DNA from: an uncultured Agathobaculum sp.
GTDB lineage: Bacteria; Bacillota; Clostridia; Oscillospirales; Butyricicoccaceae
Assembly: GCF_944384765.1 (NCBI RefSeq)
Contig: NZ_CALWUM010000020.1
Coordinates: 1-39,217, forward strand
Length of the DNA stretch: 39,217 bases
Reading direction: 5' to 3'
Both the position numbers and the translations under genes were made by a program. The stretch's first letter is position 1, and each line of letters starts with the position of its first letter. Below the pieces are notes generated by a model that had not been told where the DNA came from, did not search any database, and saw nothing but the letters and a program-made list of their open reading frames with translations. Below, one piece after another: positions 15,416 through 23,758 of the stretch.

Positions 15416-15844
15416 GTGAATCCGGTGAAGGGCGAATACAAGCATTCCATCGACGCCAAGGGGCGTCTGGCTATGCCTGCCAAGCTGCGCGATGCGCTTG
15501 GCGAGCACTTCACCGTCACCAAGGGCTTGGACGGCTGTCTGGCCGTCTATCCTGAAAAGGAATGGGAACTGCTGGAGGATAAGATCCGCACACTGGGCAA
15601 CGGCGAAAAGGCGCGCCGCGTCAAGCGGTACTACTTCGCCAACGCGTTTGACGCGCAGCTCGATGCGCAGGGACGCATCCTGATTCCGGCGGGCCTACGT
15701 GAGTTCGCTGGTCTGCAGAAGGATGTTGTCGTGATCGGCCAGCTCGACCATGCTGAAATATGGAACAGTGAAAAATGGCGTGCCTACAACGAGGCGATCG
15801 ACGCGGAGAGCGTTGCCGCCGACGTGGAGGACATTGATTTTTAA
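15416..15844 (+). CDS. mraZ: Transcriptional regulator MraZ
   Basis: A 142-residue protein with two AbrB-like SpoVT/MraZ repeats: GEYKHSIDAKGRLAMPAKLR (about 5-24) and DAQLDAQGRILIPAGLREFA (about 80-99), both with the DxxGR core. MraZ forms a ring that binds TGGGN repeats and represses its own dcw operon. Two GTG starts are possible: 15416 (MNPVKGEY) and 15425, closer to the family N-terminus. Neither has a good ribosome-binding site, which may keep the repressor at a low level. It is the first gene of the cluster and is 21 bases before rsmH. Confidence 0.93.
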   Translation: MNPVKGEYKHSIDAKGRLAMPAKLRDALGEHFTVTKGLDGCLAVYPEKEWELLEDKIRTLGNGEKARRVKRYYFANAFDAQLDAQGRILIPAGLREFAGLQKDVVVIGQLDHAEIWNSEKWRAYNEAIDAESVAADVEDIDF

Positions 15845-15865
15845 CGATAAGGGCAGGAGGCAGAC

Positions 15866-16801
15866 ATGGAATTTCATCATGTATCCATTTTGCTCGAACC
15901 CTGCCTTGCGGCGCTCGAGATCAAGCCGGACGGTGTCTATGTGGACGCAACGACCGGCGGCGCCGGTCATTCGCTCCGCATTGCGGAGCGTTTGCATGAC
16001 AGTGGCCGTTTGATCTGTATTGATCGGGACGACGAGGCGCTGGAGAATGCAAAAATCCGGCTGAAAGACGTCTGGCAGCGCGTGACCACGGTCAAGAGCG
16101 ATTTCCGCGACATCGACAAGGTGCTGGAAAGTCTCGGCCTGCCGGGTGCGGACGGTATTTTGTTTGACCTGGGCGTGTCCTCACCGCAGCTTGACCATGC
16201 CGAGCGTGGTTTCTCCTATATGCAGGACGCGCCGCTCGATATGCGCATGGACCGCGCACAAAAGCTGACCGCCTATGATGTGGTCAACACCTGGAGCCGC
16301 GAGGAGATCCGCCGCATCCTGTTTGAATACGGCGAGGAACGCTACGCGCCGCTGATCGCCGCGGCGATCGAGCGCGAGCGGGAAAAACAACCGATCGAGA
16401 CCACGCTTCAGCTGGTCGATGTGATCAAACACGCCATGCCTGCCAAGGCAAGGCGCGAGAAGCAGCACCCGGCCAAGCGTAGCTTTCAGGCGATCCGCAT
16501 TGCGGTCAACGATGAGCTCGGCGCGGTGCGCGAGGCGATGGAAAAAGCGATCGACTGCCTGAACCCGGGCGGACGGCTGGCGGTAATCACCTTCCACAGC
16601 CTGGAGGACCGCATTGTGAAAAGCGCCTTCCAGCAGGCAGCGCAGGGCTGCACCTGCCCGAAGGAATTCCCGGTATGTGTTTGCGGGAAAAAGCCCAAGG
16701 TGCGGCTGACGCCGCGCAAACCCATCCTGCCGGACGAGAAAGAGATAGCAGAGAACCCGCGGGCGCGCAGCGCAAAGCTGCGCGTGTGCGAAAAGATATG
16801 A
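15866..16801 (+). CDS. rsmH: 16S rRNA (cytosine(1402)-N(4))-methyltransferase RsmH
   Basis: A 311-residue SAM-dependent methyltransferase (formerly MraW) that modifies C1402 in the ribosomal P site. Motifs: HVSILLEPCL at the start, YVDATTGGAGHS (about 25-36, SAM site), ILFDLGVSSPQLD (about 98-110), RGFSYMQDAPLDMRMD, and near the C-terminus NPGGRLAVITFHSLEDRIVK. A cysteine-rich insertion (CTCPKEFPVCVCGKKP) follows, as in many Firmicute forms. ATG 15866 has AGGAGG about 6 bases upstream. Confidence 0.97.
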   Translation: MEFHHVSILLEPCLAALEIKPDGVYVDATTGGAGHSLRIAERLHDSGRLICIDRDDEALENAKIRLKDVWQRVTTVKSDFRDIDKVLESLGLPGADGILFDLGVSSPQLDHAERGFSYMQDAPLDMRMDRAQKLTAYDVVNTWSREEIRRILFEYGEERYAPLIAAAIEREREKQPIETTLQLVDVIKHAMPAKARREKQHPAKRSFQAIRIAVNDELGAVREAMEKAIDCLNPGGRLAVITFHSLEDRIVKSAFQQAAQGCTCPKEFPVCVCGKKPKVRLTPRKPILPDEKEIAENPRARSAKLRVCEKI

Positions 16802-16826
16802 ACATGCAGTGGAGAAAGGAAATGCA

Positions 16827-17330
16827 ATGATGACTGCGAGCAGGGACAGCGTAGCATATCGAAAGTATGAGGAACGTTTCCCGGTGCAGCAGGCGCAGCA
16901 GATACAGCCGCAGCAGCAGCGTCAGCTGCGCACGGCACCCACGCCGCGCCGCCGCAAAAAGGCCCGCACGCGTCCAGGCCTGGTGGCGTGCATCGCCATT
17001 CTGGCGGTAACGGCCGCGTATATCCTGTTCTGCCAGATGCAGCTGACCGAACTGACCGCGCAGGTGAGCGAGCAGAATGATATGCTCAATGAACTGACGG
17101 CGGAAAATGTGTCCCTCACCACCAAGCGGGTGAACAGCCTGGATATGACCGAGGTGGAGGAATACGCAACGAATACGCTGGGTATGGTAAAGATGGACAA
17201 TTCGCAGATCGAATATGTTTCGCTCACCAACCCGGATACCGTTACGGTGGCGGAGAGCGGCGTTTCACTGGATGCGCTTTTCAGCGGTCTGGCGCGCAGT
17301 TTTTCCGCGATCGTGGAATATATCAACTGA
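16827..17330 (+). CDS. ftsL: Cell division protein FtsL-like
   Basis: A 167-residue bitopic protein. A Gln-rich and basic cytoplasmic region (about 1-48, with QQAQQIQPQQQRQ) precedes one membrane segment (about 51-70) and a periplasmic coiled coil (LTELTAQVSEQNDMLNELTAENVSLTTKR), the classic FtsL layout. FtsL forms a complex with DivIC and DivIB/FtsQ and activates FtsW/FtsI. Identity is mainly by position between rsmH and the PBP gene plus topology, because FtsL sequences are poorly conserved. ATG 16827 has AAAGGA six bases upstream; ATG 16830 or an upstream GTG 16809 are alternatives. The C-terminal tail after the coiled coil is rather long. Confidence 0.82.
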   Translation: MMTASRDSVAYRKYEERFPVQQAQQIQPQQQRQLRTAPTPRRRKKARTRPGLVACIAILAVTAAYILFCQMQLTELTAQVSEQNDMLNELTAENVSLTTKRVNSLDMTEVEEYATNTLGMVKMDNSQIEYVSLTNPDTVTVAESGVSLDALFSGLARSFSAIVEYIN

Positions 17331-17430
17331 GCAAATGAATAGGATGCGTACAGGGGAGTGAGAGGTAGTATATGCTTCTGACTCCTTGCGCTTTTTTTGA
17401 CCCAATTACCCCGGGGAGGAAAACTGGTTT

Positions 17431-19818
17431 ATGACAGCAAAAGGACCAAATAATCGGATGATCCGGCGTGTCGGTGGTCTGGCGGCGTTGTTTATCGTGC
17501 TGGGCTTCGGCCTGGTAGGAATTCGGCTGTTTTATATGCAGGTGATCAACAACAGCTTTTACGTCCAGCAGGCAGCCGAGCTGCAGACGCGGGACAGCTT
17601 TATCACCCCCAACCGCGGCACGATCTACGACGCCAATATGCAGGTGCTGGCCGAGTCCGCAAGTGTGGAGCGCATCTGCGTGACGCCGAGTGCGGTCGTC
17701 AGCGAGAGCAAAGTGAACAAGGGCATCAGCGCGGAGAGCCAGCAGCAGACGCTGGCAACCATTTTGTCCGACACGCTTGACCTGGATTACGATACCGTGC
17801 TCGGTAAGATCCAGAATACGGACTCGGGCTATGAGATCATCGCGCAGAAGGTGGATAAGGACGTTGCCAAGCAGCTGTACGCCGCGCTGGAAGCGGCCGG
17901 CTGCACGGGCGTTTATTCGGAGACCGACACCAAGCGCTATTACCAGCAGGGTGCCTTCCTGTCCGCTGTACTTGGCTATGTGGATAACGATAACAACGGC
18001 GTTTACGGCATTGAGGCGGAGTATAACGACGAACTCTCCGGCACCGCGGGCCGCGTGGTGCGCGTGCAGAACGCGAAAAACATCGACGTTGAGCCTGAGG
18101 CCTCGACCGAGATCCCTGCGCAGGACGGCAATTCGCTCGTGCTGACCATTGACAGCGACATCCAGAACATTCTGGAAAAACACCTGGAGACCGCGCTGGC
18201 AGACAACCCGAATGCGCGCGACGGCGTGACCGGCATCATCATGAATGTCAAGACCGGCGAGATCCTCGCCATGGCCAACGTGCCGGACTTTGACCCGAAC
18301 AACGCGTATGAGCTGACCAGCGAGCGCTATATCAACGAACTGAAGGAAGACGTGGCAAAGCTGCTCGAGGAAGCCGGCGTCAACGTGACCATTCCGGACG
18401 CCTGGTATGAGCAGGGCGGCCTCGACAATCTGCCTGAGAGCATCCAGAACAACGATGAGCTGATCGACGCGCTGGGTAAAGCGCGCGTCAACATCCTGTA
18501 TAAAACCTGGAACAACCCGGTTGTTTCCGAGCCATACGAGCCGGGCTCGACCTATAAGCTGATGACGGTTGCAACCGCCTATGACCTCGGCCTGGCGCAT
18601 GAGGACGACACCTATTACTGCGGCGGTTCGCTGATGGTCGGCGACTGGTCGCAGCCGATCCGCTGCTCGAACACGAGCGGCCACGGCACGCAGACGCTCA
18701 CCGAAGCGCTGATGAACTCGTGCAACGTGGCAATGATGCAGATCGCGGAGAAGATCGGCAAGGACCGGTTCTACGAATACACCAAGGCGTTCGGCATGCT
18801 GACGCAGAGCGGCATCGATCTGCCGAACGAGGCCAAGGGCATTTTCCACGACCCGGATGTATCGAGCGAGTGGAACGAGGTTGCACTGGCGACCGCATCG
18901 TTCGGCCAGCGCTTTACTGTCACCCCGCTGCAGGAGCTGAACATGGTCTGCGCGATCGTGGACGACGGCAAGCTCAAGCAGCCGTATGTTGTCAAGCAGG
19001 TGCTGAATTCGGATGGTTCGGTCAAATCGACCACCGAGACCACGGTTGTCCGCCAGGTCATCTCGGAGGAGACCTCGGCCTATATGCGCGAGGCCATGGA
19101 AGCGGTTGTATCGAGCGGCACGGGCAAAAACGCCTATGTTTCCGGCTACCGCATCGGCGGTAAAACAGCAACCTCGGAGATTCTGTCCGAAGAGGGCGAT
19201 ACCGAAGCGCGCTACACTGCGTCCTTCATCGGCGTCGCGCCGATGGACGATCCGCAGATCGCAGTCCTGGTTGCGATCAACGACATTCCGGAATCCTCGC
19301 CGCACGGCGGCGGCGCAATCGCCGCACCGGTCGTCGGCCGTATCATGGAGGAAGTGCTGCCATATATCGGCGTATCCGCCTCCTATTCGGACGAAGAGAA
19401 CGACCGCCGCGAGATCACTGTCCCCGGCGTGACCGGCATGACCGAGAGCGATGCTGCTACGGCGCTGGCCGAGGCGGGCTTTGATTACACCGTCGTGGGC
19501 GACGGCGACACGGTCACCGACCAGGTGCCGTCGAGCGGCGTGCGCATCCCGGCAAGCGGTAAGGTCATCCTTTATATGGGCGGCAGCAAGCCGACCGAGG
19601 CGGTTGAGGTGCCCGATCTGACCGGCTTGACACCGGACGAATGCCGCGCTACACTGGAACAGTATGGCCTGTACCTCAAGCAGACGGGCGTTGCCAGCTC
19701 GCAGGTAACAGGCAGCACGACAGCCAGCCGCCAGAGTCCCGCAGCGGGCACCAAGGTGAGCATAGGCGCTGTGGTGACGGTGGAATTCTCGGATACCACG
19801 AACGTCAACGACCGATAG
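17431..19818 (+). CDS. Class B penicillin-binding protein with PASTA domains (FtsI/SpoVD type)
   Basis: A 795-residue septal or spore-cortex transpeptidase. After a short cytoplasmic tail and membrane segment (about 17-38) come the dimerisation domain (RDSFITPNRGTIYDAN) and the transpeptidase domain with STYK (S373-K376) and SCN (430-432). The third motif reads KTA (578-580, GGKTATSE) instead of KTG. Two PASTA domains close the protein (about 661-725 and 730-790), as in SpoVD and PBP2x. The position after ftsL and before murE suits either the divisome PBP or SpoVD; one gene may serve both. ATG 17431 has GGAGG about 10 bases upstream. The preceding 100-base gap has a weak inverted repeat and a T7 run but no clear promoter. 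Confidence 0.93.
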   Translation: MTAKGPNNRMIRRVGGLAALFIVLGFGLVGIRLFYMQVINNSFYVQQAAELQTRDSFITPNRGTIYDANMQVLAESASVERICVTPSAVVSESKVNKGISAESQQQTLATILSDTLDLDYDTVLGKIQNTDSGYEIIAQKVDKDVAKQLYAALEAAGCTGVYSETDTKRYYQQGAFLSAVLGYVDNDNNGVYGIEAEYNDELSGTAGRVVRVQNAKNIDVEPEASTEIPAQDGNSLVLTIDSDIQNILEKHLETALADNPNARDGVTGIIMNVKTGEILAMANVPDFDPNNAYELTSERYINELKEDVAKLLEEAGVNVTIPDAWYEQGGLDNLPESIQNNDELIDALGKARVNILYKTWNNPVVSEPYEPGSTYKLMTVATAYDLGLAHEDDTYYCGGSLMVGDWSQPIRCSNTSGHGTQTLTEALMNSCNVAMMQIAEKIGKDRFYEYTKAFGMLTQSGIDLPNEAKGIFHDPDVSSEWNEVALATASFGQRFTVTPLQELNMVCAIVDDGKLKQPYVVKQVLNSDGSVKSTTETTVVRQVISEETSAYMREAMEAVVSSGTGKNAYVSGYRIGGKTATSEILSEEGDTEARYTASFIGVAPMDDPQIAVLVAINDIPESSPHGGGAIAAPVVGRIMEEVLPYIGVSASYSDEENDRREITVPGVTGMTESDAATALAEAGFDYTVVGDGDTVTDQVPSSGVRIPASGKVILYMGGSKPTEAVEVPDLTGLTPDECRATLEQYGLYLKQTGVASSQVTGSTTASRQSPAAGTKVSIGAVVTVEFSDTTNVNDR

Positions 19819-19837
19819 GGAGGATGAGGAAAACAGG

Positions 19838-21280
19838 ATGAAATTACAGGAACTGCTGAAAGATGTCGCCGTGGTGAGCCGTACGGCGGCGGAGGATCTT
19901 GAAATCCATGAAGTGAGATACGATTCGCGCGCCGTGCAGCCGGGCGACCTGTTCGTCGCCATCCGCGGCTACGCGACCGACGGACATAAGTATATCGACA
20001 AGGCGCTCGCGCAGGGCGCGGCGGCCATCGTGTGCGAGCAGGCGCCTGCGGGTATTCCGGCTGTCGTGGTGGAAAATTCGCGCCGTGCGCTCGCCGAGAT
20101 TGCGGCCAACCGCTTCGGTCACCCGGCGGACAGCATGGTGATGCTCGGCGTGACCGGCACCAACGGCAAGACCACGACCACCTACCTGGTCAAGCACATA
20201 CTGGAGGACGCGGGCCACAAGGTCGGCCTGATCGGCACCAATCAGAACCTGATCGGCGACGAGGTGATCGAGACCGAGCGCACCACCCCGGAATCCTACG
20301 AGCTGCATGCGTTGTTTGCGCGTATGCGCGACGCGGGCTGCACCCATGTGATCATGGAGGTGTCCTCGCACTCGCTCGTGCTCGACCGCGTGCACGGCAT
20401 CCGCTTTGCAGTGGGTGCGTTCACCAACCTGACGCAGGATCACCTGGATTTCCACAAGACCATGGAGGCATACCGTCAGGCCAAGGCGATCCTGTTCACG
20501 ATCAGCGACAAGGGCGTAATCAATCTGGACGATCCGGCGGCGAAGGCGATGCTCGCGGACGCCAAGTGCCCGTGCATGACCTTCTCCTGCGATAAGGACG
20601 CGGCCGACCTGACCGCAAAGAATATCGCGCTGCACGCGGACGGCGTGTCGTTTGTCGCCACAACGCGCGATGAACTCGCGCGCGTCAAGCTGCCGATCCC
20701 GGGGCATTTCTCGGTTGAAAACGCACTGACCGCGCTGGGCATCGTGCTGCAGCTCGGCCTGCCGCTGGCGGACGCCGCAAGATCGCTGGCAACCGCGACC
20801 GGCGTCAAGGGCCGCGTGGAGGTCGTGCCGACCGATACGGATTACACCGTGCTGATCGACTACGCCCACTCGCCGGACGGCGTGGAAAACGTGCTGCGCG
20901 CGGTGCGCGGCTTTGCCAAGGGCAGAGTCGTCGCGCTGTTTGGCTGCGGCGGCGACCGTGACCGCACCAAGCGGCCCAAGATGGGCAAAATCGCAGCCGA
21001 TCTTGCGGATTTCTGCATCGTCACGAGCGACAACCCGCGCACCGAGGACCCGCAGGCCATCATCGACGACATCCTCGAAGGCATGAAGGACTCCAAAACG
21101 CCCATGCAGGTGATCGTCGACCGGCCCGAGGCCATCCACTGGGCGCTGGCTCATGCGAAAAAGGACGATATCATCGTGCTGATGGGCAAGGGGCATGAGA
21201 CCTATCAGGAGGTCAACCACGTCAAGCACCACATGGATGAGCGTGAGATCGTGGCGGATTACTTCAAAAAGGCGAAATAA
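19838..21280 (+). CDS. murE: UDP-MurNAc-L-Ala-D-Glu:meso-diaminopimelate ligase (MurE)
   Basis: A 480-residue Mur ligase that adds the third amino acid to the peptidoglycan precursor. It has the N-terminal UDP-binding domain (VRYDSRAVQPGDLFVAIRG), the ATP site GVTGTNGKTTTT (about 105-116) and the central motif EVSSHSL. The C-terminal domain contains DNPR (398-401), the signature of meso-diaminopimelate specificity as opposed to lysine. This predicts meso-DAP in the wall. The gene starts 19 bases after the PBP gene, with AGGATGAGG upstream. Length and domain order are normal. Confidence 0.97.
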   Translation: MKLQELLKDVAVVSRTAAEDLEIHEVRYDSRAVQPGDLFVAIRGYATDGHKYIDKALAQGAAAIVCEQAPAGIPAVVVENSRRALAEIAANRFGHPADSMVMLGVTGTNGKTTTTYLVKHILEDAGHKVGLIGTNQNLIGDEVIETERTTPESYELHALFARMRDAGCTHVIMEVSSHSLVLDRVHGIRFAVGAFTNLTQDHLDFHKTMEAYRQAKAILFTISDKGVINLDDPAAKAMLADAKCPCMTFSCDKDAADLTAKNIALHADGVSFVATTRDELARVKLPIPGHFSVENALTALGIVLQLGLPLADAARSLATATGVKGRVEVVPTDTDYTVLIDYAHSPDGVENVLRAVRGFAKGRVVALFGCGGDRDRTKRPKMGKIAADLADFCIVTSDNPRTEDPQAIIDDILEGMKDSKTPMQVIVDRPEAIHWALAHAKKDDIIVLMGKGHETYQEVNHVKHHMDEREIVADYFKKAK

Positions 21281-21350
21281 GCCCGCAAGGGACGCAAAAC
21301 CGCGCACCGCGCGGGTGTAAAAAAGAAAACACAACGGGGGACTGACCAAA

Positions 21351-22733
21351 ATGGAACGCTTTACGCTGGCACAGGCTGCGGCATGGACAAAGGGAGAGGC
21401 GAAAGGGGAGGCGGAACTGACCGCGGTTTCGACCGACTCGCGCCAGATCCCGGAAAAGGCGCTGTTTATACCCATCAAGGGCGAGCGGTTTGACGCGCAC
21501 GACTTCATCGCCAAGGCGGTTGAAAACGGCGCGGCGGCGGTCATGTCCCACCGGCAAAATGAGGAATACCCGGTGCCGGCGCTTTATGTGGAAAACACAT
21601 CGCAGGCGCTGCTCGACCTGGCGGGCGGCTACCGCGCGCTGTGCGGCGGCAAGGTGGTCGGCGTGACCGGCTCGGTCGGCAAGACCACGACCAAGGAGCT
21701 GCTGTATGCGGTGGTGTCGCAGGGGTTCCGCGCGCAAAAGACTGAGGGCAACCTCAATAACGAGATCGGCCTGCCGCTGACCCTGCTGCGCATGACGCGG
21801 GGCACCGAGGTCATGGTCGCTGAGATGGGCATGAACCACTTCGGCGAGATTTCCCGCATGACGGCGGCGGCCCGGCCGGATATTGCGGTCATCACCAACA
21901 TAGGCACTTCGCACATCGAGTTTCTCGGCTCGCGCGAAGGCATCTGCAAGGCCAAGCTCGAGATTCTCGAGGGCCTGCAGCCGGACGGCTGCGCCGTGTT
22001 CTGCGGCGATGAGCCGCTTTTGTGGGACAAACGCGGGCAGCTTGGCTGCCGCGTGGTCACCTACGGGCTGGAAAACCGCGCGTGCGACCTGACGGCATGC
22101 TTGCATGACGACGGCACATTTGATATAGTAAATAACAACCTGCCCGCGCGCGAGCTGCCCGTGGGCGGGAGATTCACAGCAAAACTGAGCATTCCGGGCG
22201 CGCACAATGTACTCAACGCATTGGCGGCCGCGGCGGTCGGCCTGCTGCTCGGCGAGACGCCGGCGCAGATCGCCGCCGGCCTTGCCAGCTATCAGGCGAG
22301 CGGTATGCGGCAGAATATCTATGAGCAGGATGGCTACCACATCTATGCGGACTGCTACAACGCCAGTCCGGACGCGATGGAGGCCACGCTCGCGGTGCTC
22401 GGCACGATGGCGCCCGCGGGGCGCCGCATTGCGGTGCTCGGCTCGATGCTCGAGCTGGGCGACTATGCCGAGGAGGGCCACCGCCGCGCAGGACGCGCCG
22501 CGGCGCAGTACGCAGATGCGCTCTACGCCTTTGGGCCGGATGCGGATGCGATGGTCGCAGGCGCAAAGGAAAAAGGCATGGATAGGGCCTGGGCATTCAC
22601 CGATCAGGCCGCGCTGGTCGCGGCGCTGCGGCAGGATGCGAAAAAAGGCGACGCGCTGCTGTTCAAAGGAAGCCGCGGTATGCGGATGGAACAGGCGCTT
22701 CGACTGTTCTTAGGGGAGGACGTGGAAGAATGA
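21351..22733 (+). CDS. murF: UDP-MurNAc-tripeptide:D-Ala-D-Ala ligase (MurF)
   Basis: A 460-residue Mur ligase that attaches D-Ala-D-Ala to the tripeptide precursor in the cytoplasm. Seen are STDSRQIPEKALFIPIKGERFDAHDFI in the N-terminal domain, the ATP site GVTGSVGKTTTKE (about 104-116), the EMGMNHFGEI motif and the C-terminal YNASPDAMEATL and LGSMLELG. ATG 21351 lies 70 bases after murE; the gap holds a small hairpin (CCGCGC/GCGCGG near 21301-21315) and no clear terminator. Its stop overlaps the mraY start as ATGA. Confidence 0.97.
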   Translation: MERFTLAQAAAWTKGEAKGEAELTAVSTDSRQIPEKALFIPIKGERFDAHDFIAKAVENGAAAVMSHRQNEEYPVPALYVENTSQALLDLAGGYRALCGGKVVGVTGSVGKTTTKELLYAVVSQGFRAQKTEGNLNNEIGLPLTLLRMTRGTEVMVAEMGMNHFGEISRMTAAARPDIAVITNIGTSHIEFLGSREGICKAKLEILEGLQPDGCAVFCGDEPLLWDKRGQLGCRVVTYGLENRACDLTACLHDDGTFDIVNNNLPARELPVGGRFTAKLSIPGAHNVLNALAAAAVGLLLGETPAQIAAGLASYQASGMRQNIYEQDGYHIYADCYNASPDAMEATLAVLGTMAPAGRRIAVLGSMLELGDYAEEGHRRAGRAAAQYADALYAFGPDADAMVAGAKEKGMDRAWAFTDQAALVAALRQDAKKGDALLFKGSRGMRMEQALRLFLGEDVEE

Positions 22734-23728
22734 CACCGATCAATATCCGGACTGCGCTCATCGTGTGCGCGGTCGCATTCGTGATCACGGCGGCGATCGG
22801 CCCGTCGGTGATCCGCTATCTGCGCAAGATGAAATTCGGCCAGAAGATCCTGGAGATCGGGCCGAAATGGCACATGAACAAGCAGAACATCCCGACGATG
22901 GGCGGTTTTATGTTCATCATCGGCATTGCCGCCGCGGTGCTCGCGGGCAACCTGCTGCTCGGGCATTTTGTGACCCGGTCGGTCGCGGTGCTCGGCCTTG
23001 CTGCGGCCTATGGCGCGGTCGGTCTGGTGGATGATTACGCCAAAATCAAGAAAAAGGAAAACGCCGGCCTCAGCCCCAAGCAGAAGCTGGTGCTTCAGAT
23101 CCTGGTCGCGGCGGTATTCATTCTGGTGCTGTTCCTCGAGTCGGACGGCCTGCCGGATATCTGGATCCCGTTCACCAATATTGCGATCCCGCTGCCCTGG
23201 CCGCTGTACATCATTTTTGCAGCGTTTGTCATTGTCGGCGCGGATAACGCAGTTAACCTGACCGACGGCATCGACGGTCTGGCGGCCGGCGTGACGCTAC
23301 CGGTTGCGGTATTCTTTGTGTTTGTCGGCTTGGCGCGCGGGGACGCGGGCGTGATGCTGTTCGCAGCCGCGCTGGCAGGCGGCCTTGCAGCATTCCTGAT
23401 TTACAACTTTAACCCGGCCAAGGTGTTCATGGGCGACACGGGTTCGCTCTTCCTCGGCGGCGCGGTGGCGGGCCTCGCTTTTGCGTGCGATATGCCGCTC
23501 ATCCTGCTGCTGGTCGGTCTGATTTATATCATTGAAACGCTTTCGGTCATCCTGCAGGTGACCTACTTCAAGGTTTCGGGTGGCAAGCGCCTGTTCAAAA
23601 TGGCCCCGATCCACCATCACTTTGAGATGTGCGGCTGGGGCGAGAAGAAGATCGTGCTGATCTTCTCGGGCGTGACCATTCTGCTGTGCCTGCTGGCATA
23701 TTTTGTCGCGCTGGCCCCGGTGCTTTGA
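22730..23728 (+). CDS. mraY: Phospho-N-acetylmuramoyl-pentapeptide-transferase (MraY)
   Basis: A 332-residue membrane enzyme that makes lipid I from UDP-MurNAc-pentapeptide and undecaprenyl phosphate. Key motifs are all present: PTMGG near the first loop, GLVDDYAKI with the aspartate pair, NAVNLTDGIDGLA, FMGDTGSLFLGG and the His-rich MAPIHHHFE. About ten membrane segments are visible. The start overlaps murF by four bases. In most Firmicutes the next gene is murD; here ftsW follows directly after a 30-base gap. Confidence 0.97.
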   Translation: MTPINIRTALIVCAVAFVITAAIGPSVIRYLRKMKFGQKILEIGPKWHMNKQNIPTMGGFMFIIGIAAAVLAGNLLLGHFVTRSVAVLGLAAAYGAVGLVDDYAKIKKKENAGLSPKQKLVLQILVAAVFILVLFLESDGLPDIWIPFTNIAIPLPWPLYIIFAAFVIVGADNAVNLTDGIDGLAAGVTLPVAVFFVFVGLARGDAGVMLFAAALAGGLAAFLIYNFNPAKVFMGDTGSLFLGGAVAGLAFACDMPLILLLVGLIYIIETLSVILQVTYFKVSGGKRLFKMAPIHHHFEMCGWGEKKIVLIFSGVTILLCLLAYFVALAPVL

Positions 23729-23758
23729 TCCCCATATAACCGGATGGAGGTAATCCCC

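Noticed and set aside
17331..17430. Terminator plus promoter before the PBP gene
   Set aside because: The inverted repeat is weak and separated from the T7 run, and no paired -35/-10 is convincing.
17323..19962. Very long antisense open frame (879 codons) opposite the PBP gene; similar ones opposite murE (19844-21544) and uvrC (11664-13814)
   Set aside because: They are the by-product of high GC and strong codon bias on the coding strand. They are His/Arg/Ala-rich, lack ribosome-binding sites and show no recognisable domains.
21281..21350. Terminator between murE and murF
   Set aside because: Only a small GC hairpin without an adjacent T-run; the genes belong to one continuous operon.
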